DNA from: CAZUMJ01 sp964621605
GTDB lineage: Bacteria; Actinomycetota; Acidimicrobiia; Acidimicrobiales; Iamiaceae
Assembly (NCBI GenBank): GCA_964621605.1
Contig: CAZUMJ010000034.1
Span: forward strand, 1 to 32,170
DNA: 32,170 bases
Reading direction: 5' to 3'
Within the stretch, counting starts at the first letter, position 1, and each line of letters opens with the position of its first letter. The position numbers and the translations under genes are program-made. A model generated the notes under the pieces. It worked only from the letters and a program-made list of their open reading frames with translations. It was not told the origin of the DNA and searched no databases. Of this stretch, positions 1-6,899 are shown piece by piece.

Positions 1-663
1 GGATTCGTCGGCCGAGTCGGAAGGCGAGGGAGTGTCGGCAGGCGAGGGAGTGTCGGCAGGCGAGGGAGTGTCGCTAGGCGTCGCAGTCGCGGTGGGGATC
101 TCGGTCCCCGCCCGCACCGGACCATGGAAACGCTCGAGGAGCTCTCGCTCACGTGTGCGCATCGCGACCGCTTCATCGGGCTCGGCGTGGTCCATGCCCA
201 GCACGTGCAGGATGCCGTGGACCACGAGCAGCGCGAGCTCGTCGTCGAGCGTTCCGGCATGCTGCGGCGCGTTTCGCTCGGCCACCGCTGGACAGATCAC
301 GACGTCGCCGAGCAGCAGGGGGCCGGCGGCCGCGTCGAACGGGTCGCGGTGCGGCCCGCTGCCTTCGGGGCCGGTCACGCGTCCGGACTCGACGAGGTCG
401 TCCTCGAGCGGGAACGAAAGCACGTCGGTGGGGCCGGCCCCTCCGAGGAAGCGCACGTTCAGATCCGCGATCGCGACCTCATCGACGAACAGCAGAGACA
501 GCTCTGCGTCACCACTGACGCCCTCGGCTGTGAGCACCTCACGCGCGAGCGTCGCCCAGCGCTGCACGTCGACCGCGACCTCGCTCTGCTCGTCGCCGAC
601 GAACACCTCGACATCGCCCTCGTCGCCCCTGCGACGGCGCCTGCCGGACGACGTCGGCCTCAT
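1..663 (-). CDS. ybeY: Endoribonuclease YbeY (rRNA maturation), C-terminus beyond left edge
   Basis: YbeY is a zinc-dependent endoribonuclease involved in 16S rRNA 3'-end maturation and 70S ribosome quality control. Reading the minus strand from an ATG at 663 gives at least 221 residues open to the window edge. The family signature HGILHVLGMDH, with the three metal-binding histidines in H-x3-H-x5-H spacing, is plain, and upstream of it lie the usual 'DVLSFPL' and 'GDVVICP' blocks. The ATG overlaps the phoH stop as ATGA, so the two are translationally coupled; phoH(ybeZ)-ybeY is a conserved pair. The protein is longer than the usual 150-180 residues: after the catalytic domain comes a Thr/Pro/Ser/Asp-rich tail encoded by an 18-bp tandem repeat. 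The true C-terminus is not visible, so a fusion to a downstream domain cannot be excluded. Confidence 0.93.
   Translation of the reverse strand, partial: MRPTSSGRRRRRGDEGDVEVFVGDEQSEVAVDVQRWATLAREVLTAEGVSGDAELSLLFVDEVAIADLNVRFLGGAGPTDVLSFPLEDDLVESGRVTGPEGSGPHRDPFDAAAGPLLLGDVVICPAVAERNAPQHAGTLDDELALLVVHGILHVLGMDHAEPDEAVAMRTRERELLERFHGPVRAGTEIPTATATPSDTPSPADTPSPADTPSPSDSADES
23..76. repeat. Three-copy 18-bp tandem repeat in the ybeY tail
   Basis: The unit GGCGAGGGAGTGTCGGCA occurs at 23-40 and 41-58, and with two changes near its end at 59-76. On the ybeY strand it encodes repeated Ser-Pro-Ala-Asp-Thr-Pro (the TPSPAD pattern). The length is a multiple of three, so changes in copy number would keep the frame. 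It probably arose by replication slippage and encodes a disordered tail. Confidence 0.9.
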
Positions 664-1646
664 CGCCGTCCCCCGGCGGGGCCGCCAACACCGTCTCGAC
701 TGCTGGCGTCGGCCCTGTCGTACGCGTCGACGATCTGGGCGACGATGCGGTGCCGCACCACGTCACGGCCGCTGAGGTGCACGAACCCGAGACCCTCGAT
801 GCCATCGAGCACGCGCTGCAGACCCGCGAGCCCTCCGCGGCCACCGGCGACGTCGACCTGCGTCGTGTCGCCCGTGATCACCGCCTTGGACCCGAACCCG
901 ATGCGCGTGAGGAACATCTTCATCTGCTCCGGCGTGGTGTTCTGCGCCTCGTCGAGGATGATGAAGCTGCGGTTCAAGGTACGGCCACGCATGAATGCCA
1001 ACGGCGCCACCTCGACGGCGCCCCGGTCGAGCAGGCGCTGCACGCCGTCGGCGTCGAGGAAGTCGCTCAGCGCGTCGTAGAGCGGGCGAAGGTACGGGTC
1101 GACCTTGGCCATCAGGTCGCCGGGCAGGAAGCCGAGGCGCTCGCCGGCCTCGACGGCCGGCCGGGTCAACACGATGCGGTCGACCTCCTTCGCCTGGAGG
1201 GACTGCACCGCCATCGCCACGGCGAGCCAGCTCTTGCCCGTCCCGGCGGGGCCCAACCCGAAGGTCACGACGTTCGCCCGGATCGCGTCGACATACCGCT
1301 TCTGCCCTGAGGACTTGGGGCGCACAGAACGACCGTGTGCCGCGCGGAGCACCTCGGCGGTCAGCACCTCAGAGGGACGCTCGTGCGCGCGCACCATGTC
1401 GATGGTGCGGCCGAGCACAGCAGCGTCGAGGGGTTCGCCCCGCTCGACGAGCAGCACGAGCTCCTCGAAGAGGCGTTCGAGCTCGGCTGCGTCAGGCCCC
1501 CCGACAGCGATCTCGTTGCCACGCACGTGCACGGTCGAGGCAGGGAAGGCGGCCTCGATTGCCCGAAGGTGTTCGTCTGTGGAGCCGAGCAGGGGCGCCA
1601 TCAGGAGGTTGTCGGGTACGCGCACCACGACCTGGGCTGGGCTCAC
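660..1646 (-). CDS. phoH: PhoH-family ATPase (YbeZ-like)
   Basis: This is a cytoplasmic P-loop ATPase of the PhoH/YbeZ family, thought to act with YbeY in RNA and ribosome metabolism. The Walker A motif GPAGTGKS lies at about residues 132-139 and the Walker B stretch FIILDEAQ at about 228-235. A KH-like N-terminal region (VHVRGNEIAVGG) precedes them, as in the family. I place the start at GTG 1646 (VSPAQVVVRVPDNLL), giving 328 residues, the usual family length. The reading frame stays open upstream to 1751, but that part is Arg/Ser/Pro-rich shadow sequence overlapping the previous gene. The GTG lies 10 nt after the upstream stop with AGGAG at 1664-1660, a rather long spacing. The 3' end overlaps ybeY by 4 nt. 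Confidence 0.93.
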   Translation of the reverse strand: MSPAQVVVRVPDNLLMAPLLGSTDEHLRAIEAAFPASTVHVRGNEIAVGGPDAAELERLFEELVLLVERGEPLDAAVLGRTIDMVRAHERPSEVLTAEVLRAAHGRSVRPKSSGQKRYVDAIRANVVTFGLGPAGTGKSWLAVAMAVQSLQAKEVDRIVLTRPAVEAGERLGFLPGDLMAKVDPYLRPLYDALSDFLDADGVQRLLDRGAVEVAPLAFMRGRTLNRSFIILDEAQNTTPEQMKMFLTRIGFGSKAVITGDTTQVDVAGGRGGLAGLQRVLDGIEGLGFVHLSGRDVVRHRIVAQIVDAYDRADASSRDGVGGPAGGRR

Positions 1647-1656
1647 GGTGCGGCGC

Positions 1657-2265
1657 TCACTCCTGGTCCTGGTCGAAGAACCCCGACGGGTCGGGTGCCG
1701 GCTCGGCTTCGACCGGGGAGGCGGCCACCACCGACGGCGCGAGACGCTCACGCCCGATACCCACCACCTTCAGGGTCTGCTGGAGCACGTTCTCGAAGCG
1801 CGCGAGGCGCTGATCGCAGTAGTCCTCGCACTCGTGCCGCATGGCCAGCGACTCCTGCTCGGCCTGGTCGAGGATCTGCCGGGCACTGCGCTCGGCCGCC
1901 TTCACCACCTCGGTGCGTTGCACCATCTGCGCAGCGGTGGCACGTGCCGCTTCACGGATCTCATCGGCCTCGCGTCCGGTGCGAGCGAGGAACTCCTCAC
2001 GTTCACGCAACAGCCATCGTGCCGCGCGCAGCTCTTCGGGCAAGCGCCCGATCGCATCGTCGAGCAGGTCGAGCACCTCCTCGCGGTTGATCATCACCGA
2101 GGCCGACATCGGCATGGCCCGCGCGCCATCGACAAGGTCACGCACGCGAGCCAGGAGCTGCTCGACGTCGACATGGGGACGATGGTCGGCATGTCTGATC
2201 TCGTCGACCGCGTCGTCGGCAACGACACCCTCGTCGGAGGGAGGCGGAGGGAGCACGGAGCTCAT
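1657..2265 (-). CDS. SepIVA/DivIVA-like coiled-coil protein
   Basis: The protein has 202 residues, is highly charged, and is rich in Glu, Arg and Ala. A long predicted coiled coil covers roughly residues 70-170, with an acidic N-terminus and a Pro/Asp-rich C-terminus. No enzyme motif is visible. In actinobacteria the gene after coaD commonly encodes a DivIVA-domain-like protein annotated as a cell division initiation protein, which in mycobacteria corresponds to SepIVA and acts in septation and envelope growth. The assignment rests on this position and on the coiled-coil character, not on a clear domain motif. ATG 2265 overlaps the coaD stop as ATGA, indicating coupled translation. It could instead be a general scaffold protein. 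Confidence 0.68.
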   Translation of the reverse strand: MSSVLPPPPSDEGVVADDAVDEIRHADHRPHVDVEQLLARVRDLVDGARAMPMSASVMINREEVLDLLDDAIGRLPEELRAARWLLREREEFLARTGREADEIREAARATAAQMVQRTEVVKAAERSARQILDQAEQESLAMRHECEDYCDQRLARFENVLQQTLKVVGIGRERLAPSVVAASPVEAEPAPDPSGFFDQDQE

Positions 2266-2741
2266 TGGGAATACCTCTCGGCTAGACGCTTTGCCACGGG
2301 CGGCGGCACCATCGATGAGACGTCACCACCGAAACGAGCGATCTCGCGCAGAAGCTTCGACGCCACGAACGAATGCGTCGTCGCGGACGGGATGAACGCG
2401 GTGTGCACCCCCGAGATGGCGTGGTTCATGTGCGCCTGCTGGAGCTCCGACTCGAAGTCGGACACGGCCCGCAGGCCCTTCACGATGAAGTTGGCACCGA
2501 TGTCGCGGGCGAGATCGACCACCAAGCTCGAGAACTGCACCACCCGCACGTTCGGCAGGTGCGCCACCGACTCCTCCACCATCGCCTGGCGCTCGGCGAG
2601 GTCGAACAGCGGCTCGCCCTTCTGCGGGTTGCGCATGGTTGCCACCACAACCTCGCTGAACATGCGCGAAGCCACCTCGATCAACTCGAGGTGGCCGTTG
2701 TGGATGGGGTCGAACGACCCGGGATAGAGAACAACCGTCAC
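2262..2741 (-). CDS. coaD: Phosphopantetheine adenylyltransferase (CoaD)
   Basis: CoaD adenylates 4'-phosphopantetheine with ATP to make dephospho-CoA, the penultimate step of coenzyme A synthesis. The start is GTG 2741 (VTVVLYPGSFDPIHNGH), giving 159 residues, the standard bacterial length. The nucleotidyltransferase motif HNGH lies at residues 14-17 within GSFDPIHNGH. The conserved KGLRAVSDFESELQQAHMN stretch and the C-terminal ASKLLREIA, the counterpart of the ISSTxxR region, are both present. The GTG overlaps the rsmD stop as GTGA, and the 3' end overlaps the next gene by 4 nt. The frame stays open to 2951 inside rsmD, but that extension is not real. rsmD-coaD is a classic gene pair. Confidence 0.97.
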   Translation of the reverse strand: MTVVLYPGSFDPIHNGHLELIEVASRMFSEVVVATMRNPQKGEPLFDLAERQAMVEESVAHLPNVRVVQFSSLVVDLARDIGANFIVKGLRAVSDFESELQQAHMNHAISGVHTAFIPSATTHSFVASKLLREIARFGGDVSSMVPPPVAKRLAERYSQ

Positions 2742-3307
2742 GTGTGGGCTCCTGCGGGGTCCGGCCAGGCAGGTGGGTAGAGGATGCACACAACGGTACC
2801 GCCGTAGGCCTTCTCTCTCGCTACTTCCCACCCGTCCGGCGCGGTGACGGCTCGGTCGGACTCGGCCACGACCACCGCGTCGGGCGCCAGAAACCGCTTG
2901 AGCGCGTCGAGCAGGTCCGGCCAACGGTCGTAGCGATACGGGGGATCGCACAGCGCCAGATCGATGCGTCGGGTGGCGCCACCACCCGCCAGGAAGGCCT
3001 CCGCCGTGGAGGCCACCACCTCGGCGCGTCCCTCGAACCCTGTGGCGCGCAGGTTGGCAGCCACCACCTCACGCGCTCGACGATCGGACTCGACGAACAC
3101 CGCGCGCGCCGCGCCACGCGACAGCGCCTCGATGCCGAGCGCCCCCGAACCCGCGAACAGGTCGGCCACCACCGCCCCCTCGACGACATCGAGGCTCTGC
3201 AACGCGTTGAACGTGGCCTCGCGAACCCGATCGCCGGTCGGCCGCACGGACGTCCCGTCTGGCACCGCAAGTCGACGCCCTCGTGCCGTGCCGGCAACCA
3301 CTCGCAT
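2738..3307 (-). CDS. rsmD: 16S rRNA (guanine966-N2)-methyltransferase RsmD
   Basis: RsmD methylates N2 of G966 in 16S rRNA during 30S assembly, using S-adenosylmethionine. From ATG 3307 (MRVVAGTARGRRL) the protein has 189 residues, typical for RsmD. The SAM-binding motif DLFAGSGALGIEAL is at residues 49-62 and the catalytic DPPY motif at 121-124. The frame is open 33 nt further upstream, but that would run past the probable promoter and lose the family N-terminus. There is no Shine-Dalgarno sequence. A TACCGT hexamer ends 6 nt before the ATG, so the transcript is probably leaderless. It is the first gene of the run rsmD-coaD-SepIVA-like-phoH-ybeY. Confidence 0.96.
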   Translation of the reverse strand: MRVVAGTARGRRLAVPDGTSVRPTGDRVREATFNALQSLDVVEGAVVADLFAGSGALGIEALSRGAARAVFVESDRRAREVVAANLRATGFEGRAEVVASTAEAFLAGGGATRRIDLALCDPPYRYDRWPDLLDALKRFLAPDAVVVAESDRAVTAPDGWEVAREKAYGGTVVCILYPPAWPDPAGAHT

Positions 3308-3313
3308 GCACAG

Positions 3314-3323
3314 ACGGTACGTT
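3314..3323. promoter_or_regulatory. Divergent overlapping -10 elements for rsmD and the crotonase
   Basis: The sequence ACGGTACGTT holds a TACGTT hexamer on the plus strand (3318-3323) and a TACCGT hexamer on the minus strand (3319-3314), sharing the central TA. The crotonase ATG begins 7 nt after the first and the rsmD ATG 6 nt after the second, the distance expected between a -10 box and a transcription start. Only 23 bp separate the two start codons and neither has a Shine-Dalgarno sequence. I see no good -35 box on either side. Function is inferred. Confidence 0.6.
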
Positions 3324-3330
3324 GCCGGCC

Positions 3331-4128
3331 ATGGTCGCAACGCAGCCCACCGATGCTGTGCGCGTGATCCGCATCGATCGCGGCGCCCAACGCAACGCGA
3401 TCGACAGCGCCACCGCGCAGCGGCTCCACGACGAGCTCCTTGCGTTCGACGCAGACCAGGACGCCCGCGTCGCCGTCCTCACCGGCGACGAACGTGCCTT
3501 CTGCGCCGGTGCCGACCTGCGCAACCTCCCCCACCTGCGCGACAGCGGCCCACTCGGTCCCACCCGGCTTCAGCTCACGAAACCGGTCATCGCCGCCATC
3601 GAGGGGTGGTGCGTCGCGGGCGGCGTCGAGTTGGCGGCGTGGTGCGACCTGCGCGTCGCCGGAAGCAGCGCCCGCTTCGGGTGCCTCGAACGGCGTTGGG
3701 GCGTGCCCCTGATCGACGGCGGCACCGTCCGCCTCCCGCGGATCATCGGGCTCGGGCGTGCGCTCGACCTCGTCCTGACGGGGCGCGAGTTCGACGCCGC
3801 CGAGGGGGAGCGCCTGGGCTTCGTGAATCGAGTCGTCGCCGACGGCACCGCCCTCGACGCCGCGTGCGCGTTGGCTGCCCAGATCGCCGCATCACCGTGG
3901 AACTGCGTCGTCCACGACCGGGCCAGCATCTACGAGAGCTTCGGCCTCTCGATCGAGGATGCCTTGGCGAACGAGGACCGCCACGGCCGCGAGGTGATCT
4001 TCGCCGACGGCTTCCGTGAGGGCGTGGCGCGCTTCGAGTCGCATCAGCGCAGGCGTGGCGACCGCGGCGAGGAAGCAACCGCGACGCTGCCTTCCCCGAC
4101 GACGGCCAGCACAGAGACGGCCCCGTGA
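3331..4128 (+). CDS. Crotonase / enoyl-CoA hydratase family protein
   Basis: This is a 265-residue cytoplasmic protein of the crotonase superfamily, which acts on acyl-CoA thioesters. Both oxyanion-hole regions are visible: FCAGADLRNL at about residues 52-61 and CVAGGVELAAWCDLRVAG at about 92-109. The segment ERRWGVPLIDGGTVRLPRIIG replaces the PExxxGxxPxxGGTxRLPR block of true hydratases. This sequence type is common in actinobacterial crotonases of unassigned substrate, so hydratase activity is not certain. ATG 3331 fits the family N-terminus and the promoter just upstream; in-frame GTGs at 3358 and 3364 are alternatives. The last about 30 residues are a low-complexity Thr/Ser/Ala tail. The stop overlaps the next gene as GTGA. 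Confidence 0.88.
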   Translation: MVATQPTDAVRVIRIDRGAQRNAIDSATAQRLHDELLAFDADQDARVAVLTGDERAFCAGADLRNLPHLRDSGPLGPTRLQLTKPVIAAIEGWCVAGGVELAAWCDLRVAGSSARFGCLERRWGVPLIDGGTVRLPRIIGLGRALDLVLTGREFDAAEGERLGFVNRVVADGTALDAACALAAQIAASPWNCVVHDRASIYESFGLSIEDALANEDRHGREVIFADGFREGVARFESHQRRRGDRGEEATATLPSPTTASTETAP

Positions 4129-4298
4129 AGGCCCTTCCCACCATCGACTGCATCGACTGCGGCGGCACCTGCCACCTCATCTCGTACCCCGACGAGGACG
4201 GCGAGTTCGCGCCCGGCGAGATCGTGGCGTACCGGTGCGAGGACTGCCTCGACCGTTGGGACCTCGTCCTTCCCGACGAGGAGGACGACGCGAGCTGA
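4125..4298 (+). CDS. Small four-cysteine zinc-ribbon-like protein
   Basis: This 57-residue reading frame starts at GTG 4125, overlapping the crotonase stop by 4 nt. It carries two cysteine pairs, DCIDCGGTCH near the start and YRCEDCLDRWD near residues 37-47, spaced like a zinc ribbon. It ends in an acidic tail (PDEEDDAS). The overlap, the organised cysteine pairs and codon use like its neighbours argue that it is a real gene although it is short. I do not recognise a named family. It might bind metal, RNA or a partner protein. A terminator-like hairpin follows at 4309, so it probably ends the two-gene crotonase transcript. Confidence 0.72.
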   Translation: MKALPTIDCIDCGGTCHLISYPDEDGEFAPGEIVAYRCEDCLDRWDLVLPDEEDDAS

Positions 4299-4308
4299 CC
4301 CGGACGGG

Positions 4309-4325
4309 CGCGGCCGCAGGCCGCG
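4309..4325 (+). terminator. Terminator-like hairpin after the zinc-ribbon gene
   Basis: CGCGGCC (4309-4315) and GGCCGCG (4319-4325) form a perfect 7-bp GC stem with a 3-nt loop, 10 nt after the stop codon. No T-run follows, as is usual in high-GC actinobacteria. It could also simply be a GC palindrome. Confidence 0.45.
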
Positions 4326-4335
4326 AACCCGGCGT

Positions 4336-4341
4336 TAGGGT
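4336..4341 (+). promoter_or_regulatory. Candidate -10 box for the gnd-zwf-pgi operon
   Basis: TAGGGT resembles the actinobacterial TANNNT -10 element and lies in the only gap before gnd, just after the preceding hairpin. A start near 4348 would give a leader of about 48 nt ending in AAGGGGA (4384-4390), 5 nt before the gnd ATG. No -35 box is clear. Confidence 0.4.
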
Positions 4342-4395
4342 CGACGTCAGGGCCGGTGACCGCTGGCCACCCCGCACTCGGCGAAGGGGAATCGC

Positions 4396-5445
4396 ATGCA
4401 GCTGGGCATGATCGGCCTCGGACGGATGGGCGCCAACATGGTGCGGCGCCTGCAACGCGACGGGCACGACTGCGTCGTGTACGACCCCGACCCAGCCGCG
4501 CGAGCGGCGCTCTCCGACAGCGGCGCACGCCCCGTCGACGATCTTGCAGCGATGGTCGCCGCGCTCGACGCGCCGCGCCACATCTGGGTGATGGTGCCCG
4601 CCGGTGTGGTCGACCACGTGCTGGACGACCTGACCCCCCTCCTCGCCGCAGGCGACGCCGTGATCGACGGCGGCAACTCCCACTACCACGACGACCTCCG
4701 CCGCGGCGAGGCGCTCGACGCCGTCGGCATCCACCACCTCGACGTCGGCACGAGCGGCGGCGTGTTCGGCCTCGAGCGGGGCTACTGCCTCATGATCGGT
4801 GGCGACACGGACGTGACGGCACGGCTCGCCCCCATCTTCGAGAGCCTCGCCCCCGGCGCGGGCGACACGTCGCCCACACCCGGCCGCGCCGACGATCCGG
4901 CCCGGGCCACCAGCACCGCCGAACACGGCTGGCTGCACTGCGGCCCGCATGGGGCAGGGCACTTCGTGAAGATGGTCCACAACGGGATCGAGTACGGCCT
5001 GATGGCCGCCTACGCCGAAGGGCTGAACATCCTCGCGGGGGCGAACGTCGGTGCCACCACGACCGAGCTCGACGCCGAGACCACGCCGTTGGAGCACCCG
5101 GAGCACTACCGCTACGAGTTCGACCTCGCGGACATCACCGAGGTGTGGCGGCGTGGTTCGGTGATCGCGTCGTGGCTGCTCGACCTCACGGCGCACGCGC
5201 TGCTTGTCGATCCCGCGCTTGCCGGGTTCGACGGACGCGTCTCGGACTCCGGCGAGGGTCGCTGGACGCTGTCCGCGGCGATCGACGAAGGGGTCCCGGC
5301 GCCGGTGCTCGCCACCGCGCTGTTCAACCGGTTCGACTCCCGCGGTCATGCCGACCTCGCGAACCGCGTGCTGTCTGCCATGCGCCACGAGTTCGGTGGC
5401 CACGTCGAGAAGCCAGCTGCCGCGGGCCCCGGAGGCGTCCAATGA
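4396..5445 (+). CDS. gnd: 6-phosphogluconate dehydrogenase, decarboxylating, short probably NAD-type
   Basis: The enzyme oxidatively decarboxylates 6-phosphogluconate to ribulose 5-phosphate in the oxidative pentose phosphate pathway. The 349-residue length matches the short class. The Rossmann motif GLGRMG is at residues 7-12. The second strand ends in VVYDPDP, with Asp30 where NADP enzymes carry Asn-Arg, which predicts NAD preference (inference). The substrate motif DGGNSHYHDD lies near residue 95, and the catalytic-lysine block HFVKMVHNGIEYG near residue 195. The start is ATG 4396 with AAGGGGA 5 nt upstream. The stop overlaps the zwf start as ATGA. A short Pro/Asp/Ala-rich insert (TPGRADDPARATS) just before the HCGPHGAGH block is a little unusual. 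Confidence 0.95.
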   Translation: MQLGMIGLGRMGANMVRRLQRDGHDCVVYDPDPAARAALSDSGARPVDDLAAMVAALDAPRHIWVMVPAGVVDHVLDDLTPLLAAGDAVIDGGNSHYHDDLRRGEALDAVGIHHLDVGTSGGVFGLERGYCLMIGGDTDVTARLAPIFESLAPGAGDTSPTPGRADDPARATSTAEHGWLHCGPHGAGHFVKMVHNGIEYGLMAAYAEGLNILAGANVGATTTELDAETTPLEHPEHYRYEFDLADITEVWRRGSVIASWLLDLTAHALLVDPALAGFDGRVSDSGEGRWTLSAAIDEGVPAPVLATALFNRFDSRGHADLANRVLSAMRHEFGGHVEKPAAAGPGGVQ

Positions 5446-6899
5446 GCGGACGCGCGCCGACCGCCCCCGCTGACGCCCTGGTCTTCTTCGGCGCCACGGG
5501 TGATCTGGCGTACAAGCAAGTGTTCCCGGCGCTCCACGAGCTCGTGCGCCGCGACGGGCTCACTCTCCCGATCATCGGGGTCGCGAAGGCGGGCTGGGAC
5601 CTCGCCAAGCTCCGGGCCCGTGCCCGCGCCAGCATCGAAGCGCACGGCACGCTCGACGAGGCCGCGTTCGCTCGGCTCGCAGACCTGTTGCGCTACGTCG
5701 ACGGCGACTACGCCGACCCCGACACCTTCCGCCGGCTGCGCGCGGAGCTCGGCGACGCGTCCCACCCGCTGCACTACCTGGCGATTCCTCCTGCGCTGTT
5801 CGCGACGGTCGTCGCTGCCCTCAGTGCATCCGGGTGCGCAGCGGGCGCGCGCGTCGTGGTCGAGAAGCCCTTCGGACACGACGCGGCTTCGGCCCGAGCC
5901 CTCAACGACGCCCTCCAGGCGGTGTTCCCCGAGCACAACATCTTTCGGATCGACCACTACCTCGGCAAGGAACCGGTGCAGAACCTGCTGTTCTTCCGGT
6001 TCGGCAATTCGTTCCTCGAGCCGATCTGGAACCGCCAGCACGTCCGGAGCGTGCAGATCACCATGGCGGAGTCGTTCGGCGTGGCCGACCGGGGCTCGTT
6101 CTACGACGGGGTCGGTGCGGTGCGCGACGTGGTGCAGAACCACATGCTGCAGGTGCTCGCCCTGCTCGCCATGGAAGCCCCCTCCGACGTGAACCCCGAG
6201 TCGCAGCGAGACGCGAAGGCGACCTTGCTGAAGGCGATCCGGCCGCTGGGACCGACCGACATGGTGCGCGGGCAATACGTCGGGTATCGAGACGAGCCCG
6301 GCGTCGCGCCGGCATCGTCGGTCGAGACGTATGCGGCGTTGCGTCTGTCCATCGACACGTGGCGGTGGGCCGGCGTGCCCTTCATCATCCGTGCAGGCAA
6401 GCACCTCCCGGCCACCGTGACCGAGGTGCGCGTCGAGTTCCACCAACCGCCGCAGGTCGTGTTCCGCGACCGCGATGTCGGAGGCCGCAACTACGTGCGC
6501 TTCCGTCTCGGCCCCGATCAGGTGATCGCGCTCGGCGCCCGGGCGAAGGTGCCCGGCGAAGCGATGGTCGGGCAAGCCGTCGAGTTGGTCGTGCACAGCG
6601 CAGATGCCGGCGAGAAGCCACCCTACGAACGCCTGCTCGGCGACGCGCTCGATGGCGATGCGGCGCTCTTCGCCCGCCAGGACGCAGTCGTCGCGGCGTG
6701 GGACGTGGTCGACCCGATCCTCGACGACGTGCTCGCCGTGCACCCGTACGCGCAGGGAAGCTGGGGCCCGGCGGAGGCCGACGGCTTGGTCGCCGACCTC
6801 GGTGGCTGGGCCGACCCTCCGCTCGACGCCACATCGCCGGGGTCGGCGACCCCAGCGCTCGCTGTGCCAACCCCCGACGCTCAGGAGACTCCCGCGTGA
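5442..6899 (+). CDS. zwf: Glucose-6-phosphate 1-dehydrogenase
   Basis: Zwf oxidises glucose 6-phosphate to 6-phosphogluconolactone with NAD(P)+ and opens the oxidative pentose phosphate pathway. From ATG 5442 the protein has 485 residues, normal for the family. The coenzyme motif FFGATGDLAYKQ is at about residues 15-26, the conserved EKPFG at 141-145, and the active-site signature RIDHYLGKE at 169-177. The frame stays open far upstream through gnd, but that part is an out-of-frame shadow; the ATG overlapping the gnd stop decides the start. The C-terminal 25 residues are Pro/Ala/Thr-rich and probably disordered. The stop overlaps the pgi GTG by 4 nt, so gnd, zwf and pgi are one coupled unit. 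No 6-phosphogluconolactonase gene is in the window. Confidence 0.97.
   Translation: MSGRAPTAPADALVFFGATGDLAYKQVFPALHELVRRDGLTLPIIGVAKAGWDLAKLRARARASIEAHGTLDEAAFARLADLLRYVDGDYADPDTFRRLRAELGDASHPLHYLAIPPALFATVVAALSASGCAAGARVVVEKPFGHDAASARALNDALQAVFPEHNIFRIDHYLGKEPVQNLLFFRFGNSFLEPIWNRQHVRSVQITMAESFGVADRGSFYDGVGAVRDVVQNHMLQVLALLAMEAPSDVNPESQRDAKATLLKAIRPLGPTDMVRGQYVGYRDEPGVAPASSVETYAALRLSIDTWRWAGVPFIIRAGKHLPATVTEVRVEFHQPPQVVFRDRDVGGRNYVRFRLGPDQVIALGARAKVPGEAMVGQAVELVVHSADAGEKPPYERLLGDALDGDAALFARQDAVVAAWDVVDPILDDVLAVHPYAQGSWGPAEADGLVADLGGWADPPLDATSPGSATPALAVPTPDAQETPA

Noticed and set aside
4177..5442. Minus-strand open frame opposite gnd
   Set aside because: No recognisable protein; gnd on the other strand has complete catalytic motifs.
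5834..6895. N-terminal extension of pgi through zwf
   Set aside because: Out-of-frame Arg/Pro-rich translation of zwf; the GTG overlapping the zwf stop fits the family N-terminus.
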